DNA of 64,000 nt from Streptomyces sp. TS71-3 (GCF_018327685.1 NZ_BNEL01000003.1:62001-126000); one strand, 5' to 3'; counted from the first letter of the stretch, positions 16,496-25,757 are shown. Notes: generated by a model not told the origin, from the letters alone. Translations and numbers: made by a program.

Positions 16496-17040
16496 GAGAG
16501 CGCCTCCCGCAGCGCGATCCGGGCCCGCCGCGCGCGGGTCTTCACCGTGCCCTCCGGCATGCTGAGCAGCACCGCCGTCTGCCGGACCGACAGGTCGTCG
16601 AGCACCATCGCCTGCAACACCTGCCGCAACTCCGGTGGCAGCCGCAGCAGCGCCTGTTCGAGGCCCTGGTCGACGCGGCTCGCCATCACCTCGTCCTCGG
16701 CGGCCGGCGCGGTCGTCTCGACCAGGGCGACGCTCGGCACCCGCTCCTGCCGGGCGCGCCGGCGGAACGCGTCGACGAGACGGTTCGCGGCGATCGTCCA
16801 GAGCCAGCCGACCGCACTGCCCTCGGTCACGGAGCCGGCGTAGCTGCCGGCTGCCCGCCAGACCGCCAGGTAGGTGTCCTGGAGCACGTCGGCGACGACG
16901 TCGTCGTCACCGCAGCGGCGGCGGAGCCGCACCGCCAGCCAGGGCGAGGTACGCCGGTACAACTCGTCGAACGCCACCCGGTCACCGCCGGCGACGCGGC
17001 GCACGAGCCCTGCCTCGTCGAGGTCCGCAATTCCTCTCAT
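16492..17040 (-). CDS. ECF-type RNA polymerase sigma factor
   Basis: 182 residues. Region 2 reads DRVAFDELYRRTSPW, then DVLQDTYLAVWRAAGSY and GWLWTIAANRLVDAFRRR. Region 4 reads LLRLPPELRQVLQAMVLDDLS, then VLLSMPEGTVKTRARRAR. It directs transcription of a small regulon, probably including this operon, and is held inactive by the anti-sigma factor encoded next. It heads the operon sigma - anti-sigma - ATPase - permease - membrane protein, all coupled or nearly so. No good ribosome site precedes ATG 17040, so it may be leaderless. Confidence 0.92.
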   Translation of the reverse strand: MRGIADLDEAGLVRRVAGGDRVAFDELYRRTSPWLAVRLRRRCGDDDVVADVLQDTYLAVWRAAGSYAGSVTEGSAVGWLWTIAANRLVDAFRRRARQERVPSVALVETTAPAAEDEVMASRVDQGLEQALLRLPPELRQVLQAMVLDDLSVRQTAVLLSMPEGTVKTRARRARIALREALS

Positions 17041-17283
17041 GCCCAGGGAGACGAAACGATCTTCGAATCAGGTTCTGCGAGCGGCACTTACCGGGAGCGG
17101 CGATGCATGTCGTTCCAGCATGGGAAGCCGGCCGAGACGCGCGGTGCGGGCATGCCGGAGACGGCCGACCGAGCCGTTGACGGCTCACACGTGCGAGCCG
17201 TCGACGGGGGGATCGCGTCGGGCCCCGGCCCGTCGGGCGTCGCGGCTGAGCGCGCGGTTGCCACGCCCCTGCCCGCGGGGGCG
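17041..17283. other. Gene-free stretch left of the MITE
   Basis: Upstream region of the ECF operon; no convincing gene, no strong promoter recognised. The rest of the gap to 17514 is the inverted-repeat element. Confidence 0.4.
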
Positions 17284-17518
17284 CTAGGTCGTGTCCGGCG
17301 GATCTTCGTGGGCCCGCGACTCCCCCACTGCCTGAACGGGCGTGGGTGGGGGTACCTCCCACGCCCGTTCAGGGCAGTGGGGGAGTGCCCCCAGCACCGC
17401 ACCTCGCCCCGTTGTCGGAGTCATCCGGGTACGCCCAGTACGAGGACGATCCTCCGCCTTGCGATGCACGGCACCAGACGCCGCAGGCTGCCACGAAGAT
17501 CCGCCGGACACGACCTAG
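17284..17518. mobile_element. MITE-like element with 28-bp perfect terminal inverted repeats and CTAG ends
   Basis: Positions 17284-17311 and 17491-17518 are perfect inverted repeats, starting CTAGGTCGTGTCCGGCGGAT. CTAG at both ends fits a 4-bp YTAR-type target duplication as made by IS5-group transposases. The 235-bp element has no transposase. Inside lies a second large palindrome (17321-17346 with 17358-17384, one bulged base). The right end supplies the TAG stop codon of the dipeptidase gene, which ends at 17515. Confidence 0.85.
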
Positions 17519-18804
17519 CCGTCGAGCTCCGCGATCGTCGCGTTGGACGGCCCCCGGCGTGCCCCCACGTCGCGTGCCACGGACTCCGCCGCGCCCAGTA
17601 CCCGTACCGCGTTCCGCCAGGTCAGCTTGGAGAGGTCCGTGCGGGACCAGCCGCGGAGACGGAGTTCCGCGATGAGGCGGGGGTAGCCGGAGACATCGTC
17701 GAGGCCGCTCGGCGTGAAGGCCGTGCCGTCGTAGTCGCCGCCGATGCCGATGTGGTCGACGCCGGCCACCTCGCGCATGTGGTCCAGGTGGTCCGCCACC
17801 GTGGCCACCGTCGCGACCGGGCGCGGGTGGCGCTCCTCGAATGCCCGGTGCACCTTCATCGCCTCGGGCGTGGTGTCGAGGTGGTGCAGGCCGTGGGCGA
17901 TCATGTTCTCGTCCGCCGCACGGGTCCAGGCGACCGCCGCCGGCAGCACGAACTTGGGGACGAACGTGGCCATGGCCACGCCTCCGTTCGCGGGCAGCCG
18001 CTCCAGGACGTCGTCCGGGATGTTGCGCGGGTGGTCGCAGACGGCGCGCGACGAGGAGTGCGAGAAGATGACCGGCGCCTCGGCGGCGTCCAGCGCGTCG
18101 CGCATGGTGCCGGCGGCGACGTGCGAGAGGTCGACCAGCATGCCGATGCGGTTCATCTCCCGCACCACCTCGCGGCCGAACGCCGACAGGCCCCCGACGC
18201 CCGGCTCGTCCGTCGCGGAGTCCGCCCAGGGGACGTTGAAGTTGTGGGTGAGCGTCATGTAGCGCACCCCGAGCCGGTGCAGGGCGCGCAGCGTGCCCAG
18301 CGAGCTGTTGATGGAGTGGCCGCCCTCCGCGCCCATCAGGGACGCGATGCGCCCCTCGGCGCGCGCCCGCTCCATGTCGGCGGCGGTGCGCGCCGGGGCC
18401 AGGGCCTCCGGGTAGCGGGCGATGAGCTGCTCGACGACGTCGATCTGCTCCAGAGTGGCGCTGACGGCCGCGTCCCCGGCCAGGTCGCCGCGGACGTACA
18501 CCGACCAGTACTGCGCGCCGACCCCGCCGGCCCGCAGCCGGGCCAGGTCCGTGTGCAGGTACGCGCTCTGGTCGGCGGCGATGTCACGCCGGTCGAGGTC
18601 GTAGCGGACCTGCTCGCGCAGCGCGTGCGGGAGGTCGTTGTGCCCGTCGACGACGGGGTACTCCCCCAGCAGCTCACGCGCCTCGGCCAGCGCCTCCGCG
18701 GACTCGGTGGACGCCTCGCGCGATCCGGACGCGCCGGACGCTTCGGATACGCCGGACGCCTCGGACGTGCCGGACGCACCGGACGTGGTGGATGCGGTCG
18801 TCAT
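17515..18804 (-). CDS. Membrane dipeptidase family (M19) dipeptidase
   Basis: 429 residues. An Ala/Ser/Gly-rich N-terminus of about 45 residues is followed by the renal-dipeptidase domain: metal-binding [70 protein letters not shown] and [13 protein letters not shown]. It hydrolyses dipeptides with two zinc ions. It runs toward the MITE, whose terminal CTAG provides its stop codon, so the natural C-terminus may have been altered by a few residues. It is followed convergently by nothing until the ECF operon; purE lies 9 bp upstream on the same strand. Confidence 0.92.
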   Translation of the reverse strand: MTTASTTSGASGTSEASGVSEASGASGSREASTESAEALAEARELLGEYPVVDGHNDLPHALREQVRYDLDRRDIAADQSAYLHTDLARLRAGGVGAQYWSVYVRGDLAGDAAVSATLEQIDVVEQLIARYPEALAPARTAADMERARAEGRIASLMGAEGGHSINSSLGTLRALHRLGVRYMTLTHNFNVPWADSATDEPGVGGLSAFGREVVREMNRIGMLVDLSHVAAGTMRDALDAAEAPVIFSHSSSRAVCDHPRNIPDDVLERLPANGGVAMATFVPKFVLPAAVAWTRAADENMIAHGLHHLDTTPEAMKVHRAFEERHPRPVATVATVADHLDHMREVAGVDHIGIGGDYDGTAFTPSGLDDVSGYPRLIAELRLRGWSRTDLSKLTWRNAVRVLGAAESVARDVGARRGPSNATIAELDG

Positions 18805-18813
18805 CCCCGTTCC

Positions 18814-19455
18814 TCACTTCCCTGAGCTGAAGCCGAAGCCCGCGCCGCCGCTCGCCGTCTTGGCGCGCAGCCGCCTGCCCTTCTCGGTGGCCTGCTCGTT
18901 CAGCTCGCGCTGGAAATCCTGCATCCGGGCGAGCAGGTCCTCGTCGTGCGCCGCGAGGATCCGGGCGGCCAGCAGGCCGGCGTTGCGGGCGCCGCCGACG
19001 GAGACCGTCGCGACCGGCACCCCGGCCGGCATCTGCACGATGGACAGCAGGGAGTCGAGCCCGTCCAGGTGCTTCAACGGCACCGGGACGCCGATCACGG
19101 GCAGCGGGGTGACCGCCGCGAGCATGCCCGGCAGATGTGCCGCACCGCCCGCTCCCGCGATGATGGTCCTGAGCCCGCGCCCGGCGGCCCGCTCCCCGTA
19201 CGCGATCATCTCCTGGGGCATGCGGTGCGCCGAGACCACGTCGACCTCGTAGGGGATCTCGAACTCGTCGAGTGCCTGCGCCGCCGCCTCCATGACGGGC
19301 CAGTCGGAGTCCGAGCCCATGACGATGCCGACGGCGGGGCCGTCAGAAGAACCCGCGGAACCGGCGGAACCCGCGGCGCCCACGGATCGGGCGGCGCCCG
19401 GCGCGTCCTCGGACTCCTGGGCCGCCTGGGCCTCCTGATCAGGGGAGTGGGTCAT
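18814..19455 (-). CDS. purE: N5-carboxyaminoimidazole ribonucleotide mutase PurE
   Basis: 213 residues from ATG 19455. A non-conserved Ala/Gly/Ser-rich N-terminus of about 40 residues precedes the catalytic domain with [38 protein letters not shown] and [20 protein letters not shown]. It rearranges N5-CAIR to CAIR in de novo purine synthesis, acting after PurK. Its ATG overlaps the purK stop codon by 4 nt, as usual for purKE operons. Confidence 0.95.
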   Translation of the reverse strand: MTHSPDQEAQAAQESEDAPGAARSVGAAGSAGSAGSSDGPAVGIVMGSDSDWPVMEAAAQALDEFEIPYEVDVVSAHRMPQEMIAYGERAAGRGLRTIIAGAGGAAHLPGMLAAVTPLPVIGVPVPLKHLDGLDSLLSIVQMPAGVPVATVSVGGARNAGLLAARILAAHDEDLLARMQDFQRELNEQATEKGRRLRAKTASGGAGFGFSSGK

Positions 19456-20634
19456 TCCGTGATCGTTCCTCTGAGGTAGCCGGCAGCGTGACGGGCGCGT
19501 TCCAGCACGTCGTCCAGGTCGTCGCCGTAGGTGTTGACGTGCCCCACCTTGCGGCCGGGCTTGACGTCCTTGCCATACATGTGGATCTTGAGCTTGGGGT
19601 CCCGGGCCATGCAGTGCAGGTACGCCCCGTACATGTCGGGGTAGTCGCCGCCGAGGACGTTGCACATCACGGTCCAGGTCGCACGCGGCCGGGGGTCGCC
19701 GAGCGGCAGGTCGAGGACGGCCCGGACGTGGTTGGCGAACTGCGAGGTGATCGCGCCGTCCTGGGTCCAGTGGCCGGAGTTGTGCGGGCGCATCGCCAGC
19801 TCGTTGACGAGGACGCGGCCGTCGCGGGTCTCGAAGAGCTCCACGGCGAGGTGGCCGACCACGCCCAGCTCCTTCGCGATGGTGAGCGCCAGTTGCTCGG
19901 CGCGCAGCGCGAGGTCCTCGGAGATGCCGGGGGCCGGCGCGATGACCGTGTCGCAGACGCCGTTCACCTGCTGGGACTCGACGACCGGGTAGGCGACGGC
20001 CTGGCCGTGCGGCGAGCGCACCACGTTGGCCGCCAGTTCCCGCGCGAAGTCGACCTTCTCCTCGGCCAGGACGGACACCCCGGCCTTGAACGGCTCGCCC
20101 ACCGCGGGGTCGTCCGCGGACCGGATCACCCAGACGCCCTTGCCGTCGTACCCGCCGCGCACGGTCTTCAGCACGACCGGGAAGCCGCCCGCCCCGCCGT
20201 CGTCCGGGCCGTCCTGGGCCGCGTCCAGCTCGGCCGCGAAACACCGCCACGTCCGCCGGGTCCCGCACGATCCGGTGCCACGGGCTGGGCACCCCGAGCG
20301 CGTCGAGCCGGGCCCGCATCAGGCCCTTGTCCTGCGCGTGCACCAGCGCGTCGGGCCCGGGGCGCACCTGGACGCCGTCGGCCTCCAGGGCGCGCAGGTG
20401 CTCCGTGGGCACGTGCTCGTGGTCGAACGTGATCACGTCGCAGCCCTGCGCGAAGGCGCGCAGCGTCGCCAGGTCGCGGTAGTCGCCGACGACGACGTCA
20501 CCGACCACCTGCGCCGCGGAGTCCTGCGGGGTGTCACTGAGGAGCTTGAACCTGATGCCCAGGGGGATGCCCGCCTCGTGCGTCATACGAGCGAGCTGGC
20601 CACCGCCGACCATGCCGACTACCGGAAATGTCAC
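19452..20634 (-). pseudogene. purK: purK (N5-CAIR synthetase) disrupted by a one-base frameshift
   Basis: The N-terminal third starts at GTG 20634 ([20 protein letters not shown]) and stays in frame to DPADVAVF. The rest resumes in another frame from AELDAAQDG through [19 protein letters not shown], the ATP-grasp metal site [18 protein letters not shown], and the end YLRGTITE. The break is at 20239-20241, where the minus strand reads GTGTTTCGCGGCC; removing one T gives AVFAAELD in a single frame. So the gene carries a +1 insertion in a T run. It is either a real knockout, a recoded site, or a sequencing error. PurK makes N5-CAIR from AIR, ATP and bicarbonate; without it growth would need high CO2 or purines. 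Confidence 0.88.
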
Positions 20635-20730
20635 AGTGCCAGGGTATCCGCCACCGGAAGAGGCCCCAGGGGGCTGGTTAGCATGGTGCGGCTGGAGGAC
20701 GACAACAGAGCTGGGGGGCTGGACGACACC

Positions 20731-21258
20731 ATGGACCAGGACGACGGCACGGAGCATCCGCGGGCATCGGTGGCCGGCACGCTGTGGGGGCGCGTGGAGG
20801 GGCTGGTGCGGGAGCTCGCCAGGTTCGGGGCCGTGGGCGGCGCAGGCCTGCTCGTCAACCTCCTCGTGTTCAACCTCGTACGCAGCGCGACGGACCTCCA
20901 GGTGGTGCGCGCCAGCGTCATCGCGACGGTGGTCGCCATCGCGTTCAACTACGTGGGCTTCCGCTACTTCGCCTACCGGGACCGCGACAAGAGCGGCCGC
21001 ACGAAGGAGCTGACGCTCTTCCTGCTGTTCAGCGCGGTGGGCCTGGTGATCGAGAACGGGTTGCTGTACGCGGCCACGTACTGGTTCGGCTGGGACAGCC
21101 CGCTCCAGAGCAACGTCTTCAAGTTCCTCGGCATCGGCCTCGCGACGCTGTTCCGCTTCTGGTCGTACCGGACGTGGGTCTTCCGGACGGTCCGCAACGA
21201 GACGGGTCCGGCGCCGACGCCGGTGGGGGTCGGCGTGGAACAGGACGGCCACGCTTGA
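20731..21258 (+). CDS. GtrA family membrane protein
   Basis: 175 residues from ATG 20731; ATG 20683 (191 residues, AGGGGG upstream) is an equal alternative. Four transmembrane helices with the GtrA signature: [54 protein letters not shown] and [20 protein letters not shown], then a short C-terminal tail. GtrA-like proteins are thought to assist transfer or flipping of polyprenyl-linked sugars in wall glycosylation. Divergent from purK with about 100 bp between the starts. Confidence 0.9.
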   Translation: MDQDDGTEHPRASVAGTLWGRVEGLVRELARFGAVGGAGLLVNLLVFNLVRSATDLQVVRASVIATVVAIAFNYVGFRYFAYRDRDKSGRTKELTLFLLFSAVGLVIENGLLYAATYWFGWDSPLQSNVFKFLGIGLATLFRFWSYRTWVFRTVRNETGPAPTPVGVGVEQDGHA

Positions 21259-21286
21259 CGGCTGCCGTCAGCAACGGTGCCCCGAT

Positions 21287-21416
21287 AGGGGCGCGGGGAA
21301 CTGCGCGAGCAACCACCCACCCACCGGTGGTCCGGAAACGACAGATCCAGCCCCCTCGGGACGGTGACGACCCGACGGTCAACGTCGTGGCTGAGCGCGC
21401 AGTTCCCCGCGCCCCT
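21287..21416. repeat. Inverted pair of the dispersed GTTCCCCGCGCCCC motif
   Basis: A minus-orientation copy at 21287-21312 and a plus-orientation copy at 21395-21416 enclose about 80 bp containing GACGGTGACGACCCGACGGT. The same arrangement with a closely related spacer occurs at 59932-60044, so the whole unit of about 130 bp is repeated. It lies between the converging GtrA and sensor-kinase genes and could act as a bidirectional terminator. Confidence 0.8.
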
Positions 21417-21440
21417 GAAGGGGCAACCCTTACGACCCCG

Positions 21441-22715
21441 TTACCGAACCGTCTGTTCCGGCGCGCCCCCGGCAGGCCTCGGCAGCGGTGGTGTCCGGGA
21501 CAGGAACAGTCCGAAAACCGGCGGCCTGACCTGGAGCATCTCCAGCCGCCCACCGTCCGCCTCGGCGAGATCGCGGGCGACGGCGAGGCCGATGCCGGTG
21601 GAGTTGCGGCCGCTGATCGTCCGCTCGAAGATCCGGGCGCCGAGGTCCGTGGGCACCCCGGGACCCTGGTCCGTGACTTCGATCACAGCCTGGTTGCCGG
21701 TGACGCGGGTGCGCAGCGCGACCGTGCCGCCGCCGTGCATCAGCGAGTTCTCGATCAGCGCGGCCAGCACCTGGGCGACCGCGCCGGGCGTGCCCACGGC
21801 CCGCAGGTGCTGCTTGCCGGAGTTGATGATGGCGCGCCCCGCGCTGCGGTAGGCCGGGCGCCACTCCTCTATCTGCTGCTTGATCACCTCGTCGAGGTCG
21901 AACTCGACGGCGTTCCCGGCACGCGGGTCCCGGGAGTTGGTGAGCAGCCGCTCCACCACGTCCGTGAGCCGCTCCACCTGGGTGAGCGCGACCGTCGCCT
22001 CCTCCTTGACCGTGTCGAGGTCGTCGGTGAGCGTGATCTCCTCCAGGCGCATGGAGAGCGCGGTGAGCGGGGTGCGGAGCTGGTGGGAGGCGTCCGCGGC
22101 GAGCCGGCGCTCGGCGGTGAGCATCCGGGCGATGCGCTCGGCGGAGCCGTCCAGGACGTCGGCGACGCGGTCCAGCTCGGGCACCGCGTACCGCTTGTGC
22201 CGGGGCCTCGGGTCGCCGGAGCCGAGGCGCTCGGCGGTCTCGGCGAGGTCGGTGAGGGGGGAGGTGAGGCGGTTGGCCTGGCGGACCGCCAGCAGCACGG
22301 CCGCGGCGACCGCCAGCGCGGCCACCGCGCCGATGATCAGCAGCGTCCTGCCGACCTCCTCGGTGACCGTGGACTCCGGCTCCTCGACGGTGACGGTCTC
22401 GCCACGGTCGCCCTGGGCGTCCGACCTGATCACGTCGCCGACGGGGCGGCTGCCGATCTCTATGGGGTCCCGGCCGGGGATCTCGATCACGGCATAGCGC
22501 TCGGCGACCTGGTCCTTGAGGATGTCGCCGGTGATCTGGCGGTCGGTGAGCAGCCGGCTGTTGACGATGCTGACCAGGCGCACCGCCTCGGAGTCGACGC
22601 GCTCATGGGCGCTGTTGCTGATCGTCCGGGTTTCGACGATCACCAGTGAGACGCCGAAGACGGCGATCACGACGAGCACCACGGCGAGCGTGGAGTTGAT
22701 CAGACGGCGGCGCAC
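21441..22715 (-). CDS. Two-component sensor histidine kinase
   Basis: 424 residues. There is a first membrane helix (about 8-30), a periplasmic loop of about 95 residues, and a second helix (about 124-145). Then come a HAMP segment (RQANRLTSPLTDLAETAERL), a dimerisation box with the phospho-accepting His (AADASHQLRTPLTALS), and HATPase motifs LIENSLMHGGG, VIEVTDQGPGVP and STGIGLAVARDLAEADGG. It is downstream of its response regulator on the same strand. The 226-bp gap between them is filled by a MITE, which may weaken co-transcription. The ligand is unknown. Confidence 0.93.
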   Translation of the reverse strand: MRRRLINSTLAVVLVVIAVFGVSLVIVETRTISNSAHERVDSEAVRLVSIVNSRLLTDRQITGDILKDQVAERYAVIEIPGRDPIEIGSRPVGDVIRSDAQGDRGETVTVEEPESTVTEEVGRTLLIIGAVAALAVAAAVLLAVRQANRLTSPLTDLAETAERLGSGDPRPRHKRYAVPELDRVADVLDGSAERIARMLTAERRLAADASHQLRTPLTALSMRLEEITLTDDLDTVKEEATVALTQVERLTDVVERLLTNSRDPRAGNAVEFDLDEVIKQQIEEWRPAYRSAGRAIINSGKQHLRAVGTPGAVAQVLAALIENSLMHGGGTVALRTRVTGNQAVIEVTDQGPGVPTDLGARIFERTISGRNSTGIGLAVARDLAEADGGRLEMLQVRPPVFGLFLSRTPPLPRPAGGAPEQTVR

Positions 22716-22743
22716 GGCGCAGGCACCTCCGGGCGGGTCTGCC

Positions 22744-22946
22744 TAGGGTCTTTCGTTTGGATCAGGCTGGGCTCGCGGGGTCCGGCACGCACATCTGCGG
22801 CGTTGTCGTCGGTCGCCGACTCCCCCACGCTCGGCTTCGCTCGCCCGGGAGGGACCCCCATCGCGTCGACTCCCTCCTCCGCCTTGCAGCTGCACGCACC
22901 GGACCCCGCTCCCTGACCCAGCCTGATCCAAGCGAAAGACCCTAAC
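22744..22946. mobile_element. MITE-like element with 28-bp near-perfect terminal inverted repeats
   Basis: The left end, TAGGGTCTTTCGTTTGGATC (22745 on), and its inverted copy ending at 22945 match over 28 bp with one difference. Flanking CTAG and CTAA fit YTAR target preference; a TA target is an alternative reading. About 200 bp, no ORF of its own. It sits between response regulator and kinase genes of one operon, and its terminal TAG is the response regulator stop codon at 22942-22944. Confidence 0.85.
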
Positions 22947-23619
22947 TCTTCTCGAAGCGGAAGCCGACCCCGCGGACGGTGGCGATGTAGCGGGGGTTGG
23001 CGGCGTCGTCGCCGAGCTTCTTGCGGAGCCAGGAGATGTGCATATCGAGGGTCTTGGTGGACGACCACCAGGTGGTGTCCCAGACTTCGCGCATGAGCTG
23101 GTCGCGGGTGACGACCCGGCCGGCGTCGCGCACGAGCACGCGGAGCAGGTCGAACTCCTTCGCGGTGAGTTGCAGTTCCTCCTCGCCCATCCAGGCGCGG
23201 TGCGACTCGACGTCGATCCGCACGCCGTGGGTCGCGGGCGGCTGCTGGGGCTCGGCGGCGCCGCGGCGCAGCAGGGCCCGGACCCGTGCGAGGAGCTCGG
23301 CCAGCCGGAACGGCTTGGTGACGTAGTCGTCGGCGCCCGCGTCGAGCCCGACCACGGTGTCGACCTCGTCCGCACGGGCGGTGAGGATCAGGATGGGCAC
23401 CGCGTGCCCTTCGGCGCGCAGCCTGCGGGCCACCTCCAGGCCGTCCATGCCGGGCAGGCCCAGATCCAGGACGACCAGGTCGACCTGCCCCTGCATGCCG
23501 GCGTCCAGCGCGGTGGGCCCGTCCTCCCGTACCTCGACCTCGTACCCCTCCCGGCGCAGGGCACGGGCCAGGGGCTCCGAAATGGACGCGTCGTCCTCGG
23601 CGAGCAGTACACGGGTCAT
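22942..23619 (-). CDS. OmpR-family response regulator
   Basis: 225 residues from ATG 23619. The receiver domain has the acidic pocket LLAEDDAS, the phospho-accepting Asp in VVLDLGLPGMDGLEV, the Thr in LILTARADEVD, and KPF in DDYVTKPFRLAELL. The C-terminal winged helix includes LTAKEFDLLRVLVRDAGRVV and ends TVRGVGFRFEKS. Partner of the kinase at 21441-22715. The frame is open upstream of 23619 but without receiver homology. The stop codon coincides with the end of the MITE. Confidence 0.94.
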   Translation of the reverse strand: MTRVLLAEDDASISEPLARALRREGYEVEVREDGPTALDAGMQGQVDLVVLDLGLPGMDGLEVARRLRAEGHAVPILILTARADEVDTVVGLDAGADDYVTKPFRLAELLARVRALLRRGAAEPQQPPATHGVRIDVESHRAWMGEEELQLTAKEFDLLRVLVRDAGRVVTRDQLMREVWDTTWWSSTKTLDMHISWLRKKLGDDAANPRYIATVRGVGFRFEKS

Positions 23620-23739
23620 GGGGTGATGGTAGACCGCGCGGCTGAGCGCCCGTGGCGCGATCGACGGTGGCCACGGGGCGCCCGACCTCGCCGGACGGGG
23701 CGCGCGTGGTGCGCCTGCGGCTTGCGGATGCAATGGTGG

Positions 23740-23940
23740 TGAACACCTTTGAAACGCGCTTCCAGGCGATACGGCGCCTGTGATTCCTGTCTCAGGTCTT
23801 TCCATATGCGACACTCATGTGCCGTATGGTGGAAGAACGCCTGTAAGCAGTATTCGGCGGTACTCATCGGTACACGTACTACTTCAGGGCCTTTGGGAGC
23901 CATGAGCGGCTTGTTCCCAAAGGTCACTTCTTTATGTGCC
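23740..23940 (+). other. Low-GC intergenic segment with terminator-like hairpin; possible small RNA or leader
   Basis: About 200 bp at roughly 50-55 percent GC between the response regulator and the peptide transporter, in a chromosome above 70 percent. At 23890-23923 CCTTTGGGA pairs perfectly with TCCCAAAGG, with inner GCC/GGC pairing, followed by the pyrimidine-rich TCACTTCTTT: a plus-strand intrinsic terminator. Open frames crossing it (23749-24255 plus, 23616-23927 minus) have no codon bias or domain. A non-coding transcript or attenuated leader is the best reading. 23941-24239 holds nothing else I can support. Confidence 0.45.
23890..23923 (+). terminator. Intrinsic-terminator-like hairpin in the low-GC segment
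   Basis: Nine-bp perfect stem with a 16-nt partly paired loop and a pyrimidine-rich tail ending CTTCTTT on the plus strand. Confidence 0.55.
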
Positions 23941-24239
23941 GGTGAGAGGGGGCGGTCCCGCCGGTCCGTCCCCCGGCAGTCACCCGTGGCCGGGCTCCGT
24001 GCGCGAGGAAGCGCCCGGAGTGTGGATCCCGGTGTCGTACGTCACTCGCTCGCGGTCCGGTCGGGTACCCCGGCCGGGACGCGGTATCCCACCCGTGACC
24101 GGGGCGGATGCCCGTCGGATCGCGGGCGGGGACGACGTGCGCCACCGGTTCCGGCCGCGCCCCCCACCGGCGCACCGCACCATCCGCAAGGAGCGGGTAC
24201 CTTCCCGAGCGGCGCGTCCCGACCCACAAGGACCGACCC

Positions 24240-25757
24240 ATGGCGTCCAGCCTGACGAAGGACTCGTCGGGGATCCCGGGCCCGGAGAAGACCTTCTTCG
24301 GCCACCCCCGCGGCCTGGCCACCCTGTTCATGACCGAGATGTGGGAGCGTTTCAGCTTCTACGGCATGCGGGCCCTGCTCCCGCTGTACCTCGTCTCGGG
24401 CGGCGCGGCCGCCGCCCACGGCTCGCAGGGCGGCGGTCTCGCGATGACCGCCGCCACGGCGACGGCGATCTACTCCATATACCTGGCGATGGTCTACCTG
24501 CTGGCGATGCCCGGCGGCTGGTTCGGCGACCGGGTCTGGGGCCCGCGCAAGACCGTCGCCATCTCGGCCTCGATCATCATGCTCGGCCACCTCACCCTGG
24601 CCCTGCCGGGCCAGGCGACGTTCTTCGCCGGGCTCGCGCTCGTCGCCATCGGTTCGGGGCTGCTGAAGGCCAACATCTCCACGATGGTCGGCCACCTCTA
24701 CGACGGCCCGGACGACCCGCGCCGCGACGGCGGCTTCACCGTCTTCTACATGGGCATCAACCTGGGCGCCTTCGCCGCGCCGCTGGTGATCGGCACGGTC
24801 GGCCAGCAGGTGAGCTGGCATCTGGGCTTCGCGCTGGCGGCAGTGGGCATGGGCCTCGGCCTGACGCAGTTCCTGTTCGGCACCCGCCACCTGGACGCGC
24901 GCTCCGCCCTGGTCCCCAAGCCGCTCTCGCGCGAGGAGCGCGACGCGGTGCTGCGCAAGGCGGGGCTGTGGGCGGCCGCGGCCGTGGTCTTCTACGGCGC
25001 CGTGGTCCTCGCCGGGGCCTTCACCATGAACTGGGCGCTGGTGCCGATCACGCTGGCGGGCCTGCTGATCCCGATCGCGGTGCTCGTCCGCATCAAGCGG
25101 GACAAGGAGCTGACGGCCGGCGAGCAGTCGCGGATGACCGGGTACATCTGGTTCTTCGCGGCGGCGGCGCTGTTCTGGATGATCTACGACCAGGGCGGCT
25201 CCACGCTGGCCATCTTCGCCGCCGACAAGACGGACACGTCCGTCTTCGGCTGGTCCTTCCCGGCGTCCTGGTTCCAGTCGGTGAACCCGGTCATGATCAT
25301 GGCGCTGGCGCCGGTGCTCGCCTGGGTCTGGCTGTACCTGGCGCGCCGGGCGAAGGAGCCCAGCACGGTGACGAAGTTCGCCGCCGGCCTGGCGCTGGTG
25401 GGGCTGTCGTTCTTCCTGTTCATGCTGCCGCTGTCGGCGGCGGACGGCGGCAAGGTCGGCCCGCTCTGGCTGGTGGGGATCTACCTGCTCCAGACGGTCG
25501 GCGAGCTGTGCCTGTCGCCGGTCGGCCTGTCGGTGACCACGAAGATGGCGCCGGCCAAGTACGCGTCGCAGATGCTGGGGGTGTGGTTCCTCGCCGTCAC
25601 CGCGGGCGACTGCGTCACGGGCCTGCTCTCGCTGGCGGGCGTCAACCTCAACACCACCGGCATCGTGGCGCTGGAGGCCACGGTCGCGGCCGTCGTCGGC
25701 GTCGGCGTCTACACCTCCCGGGGCAGGGTCCGGGCGCTGATGGGCAGCGTGCACTGA
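24240..25757 (+). CDS. POT/PTR family proton-coupled oligopeptide transporter
   Basis: 505 residues with about 12-14 membrane helices. The proton-coupling motif of the POT family is present as TEMWERFSFYGMRALLPLYL (ExxERFxYYG). The second signature is GGFTVFYMGINLGAFAAPLV, and GGWFGDRVWGPRK is the major-facilitator loop. It imports di- and tripeptides with protons. ATG 24240 has AAGGA eight bases upstream. The low-GC segment upstream may regulate it. Stands alone, convergent with the anti-sigma kinase gene. Confidence 0.94.
   Translation: MASSLTKDSSGIPGPEKTFFGHPRGLATLFMTEMWERFSFYGMRALLPLYLVSGGAAAAHGSQGGGLAMTAATATAIYSIYLAMVYLLAMPGGWFGDRVWGPRKTVAISASIIMLGHLTLALPGQATFFAGLALVAIGSGLLKANISTMVGHLYDGPDDPRRDGGFTVFYMGINLGAFAAPLVIGTVGQQVSWHLGFALAAVGMGLGLTQFLFGTRHLDARSALVPKPLSREERDAVLRKAGLWAAAAVVFYGAVVLAGAFTMNWALVPITLAGLLIPIAVLVRIKRDKELTAGEQSRMTGYIWFFAAAALFWMIYDQGGSTLAIFAADKTDTSVFGWSFPASWFQSVNPVMIMALAPVLAWVWLYLARRAKEPSTVTKFAAGLALVGLSFFLFMLPLSAADGGKVGPLWLVGIYLLQTVGELCLSPVGLSVTTKMAPAKYASQMLGVWFLAVTAGDCVTGLLSLAGVNLNTTGIVALEATVAAVVGVGVYTSRGRVRALMGSVH

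Noticed and set aside
19452..20174. Intact 240-aa PurK starting at an internal ATG
   Set aside because: It would lack the N-terminal third, whose conserved sequence is present just upstream in another frame; a frameshift explains both.
23749..24255. 168-aa plus-strand ORF in the low-GC gap
   Set aside because: Changes composition midway, no ribosome site or domain, and crosses a terminator-like hairpin.
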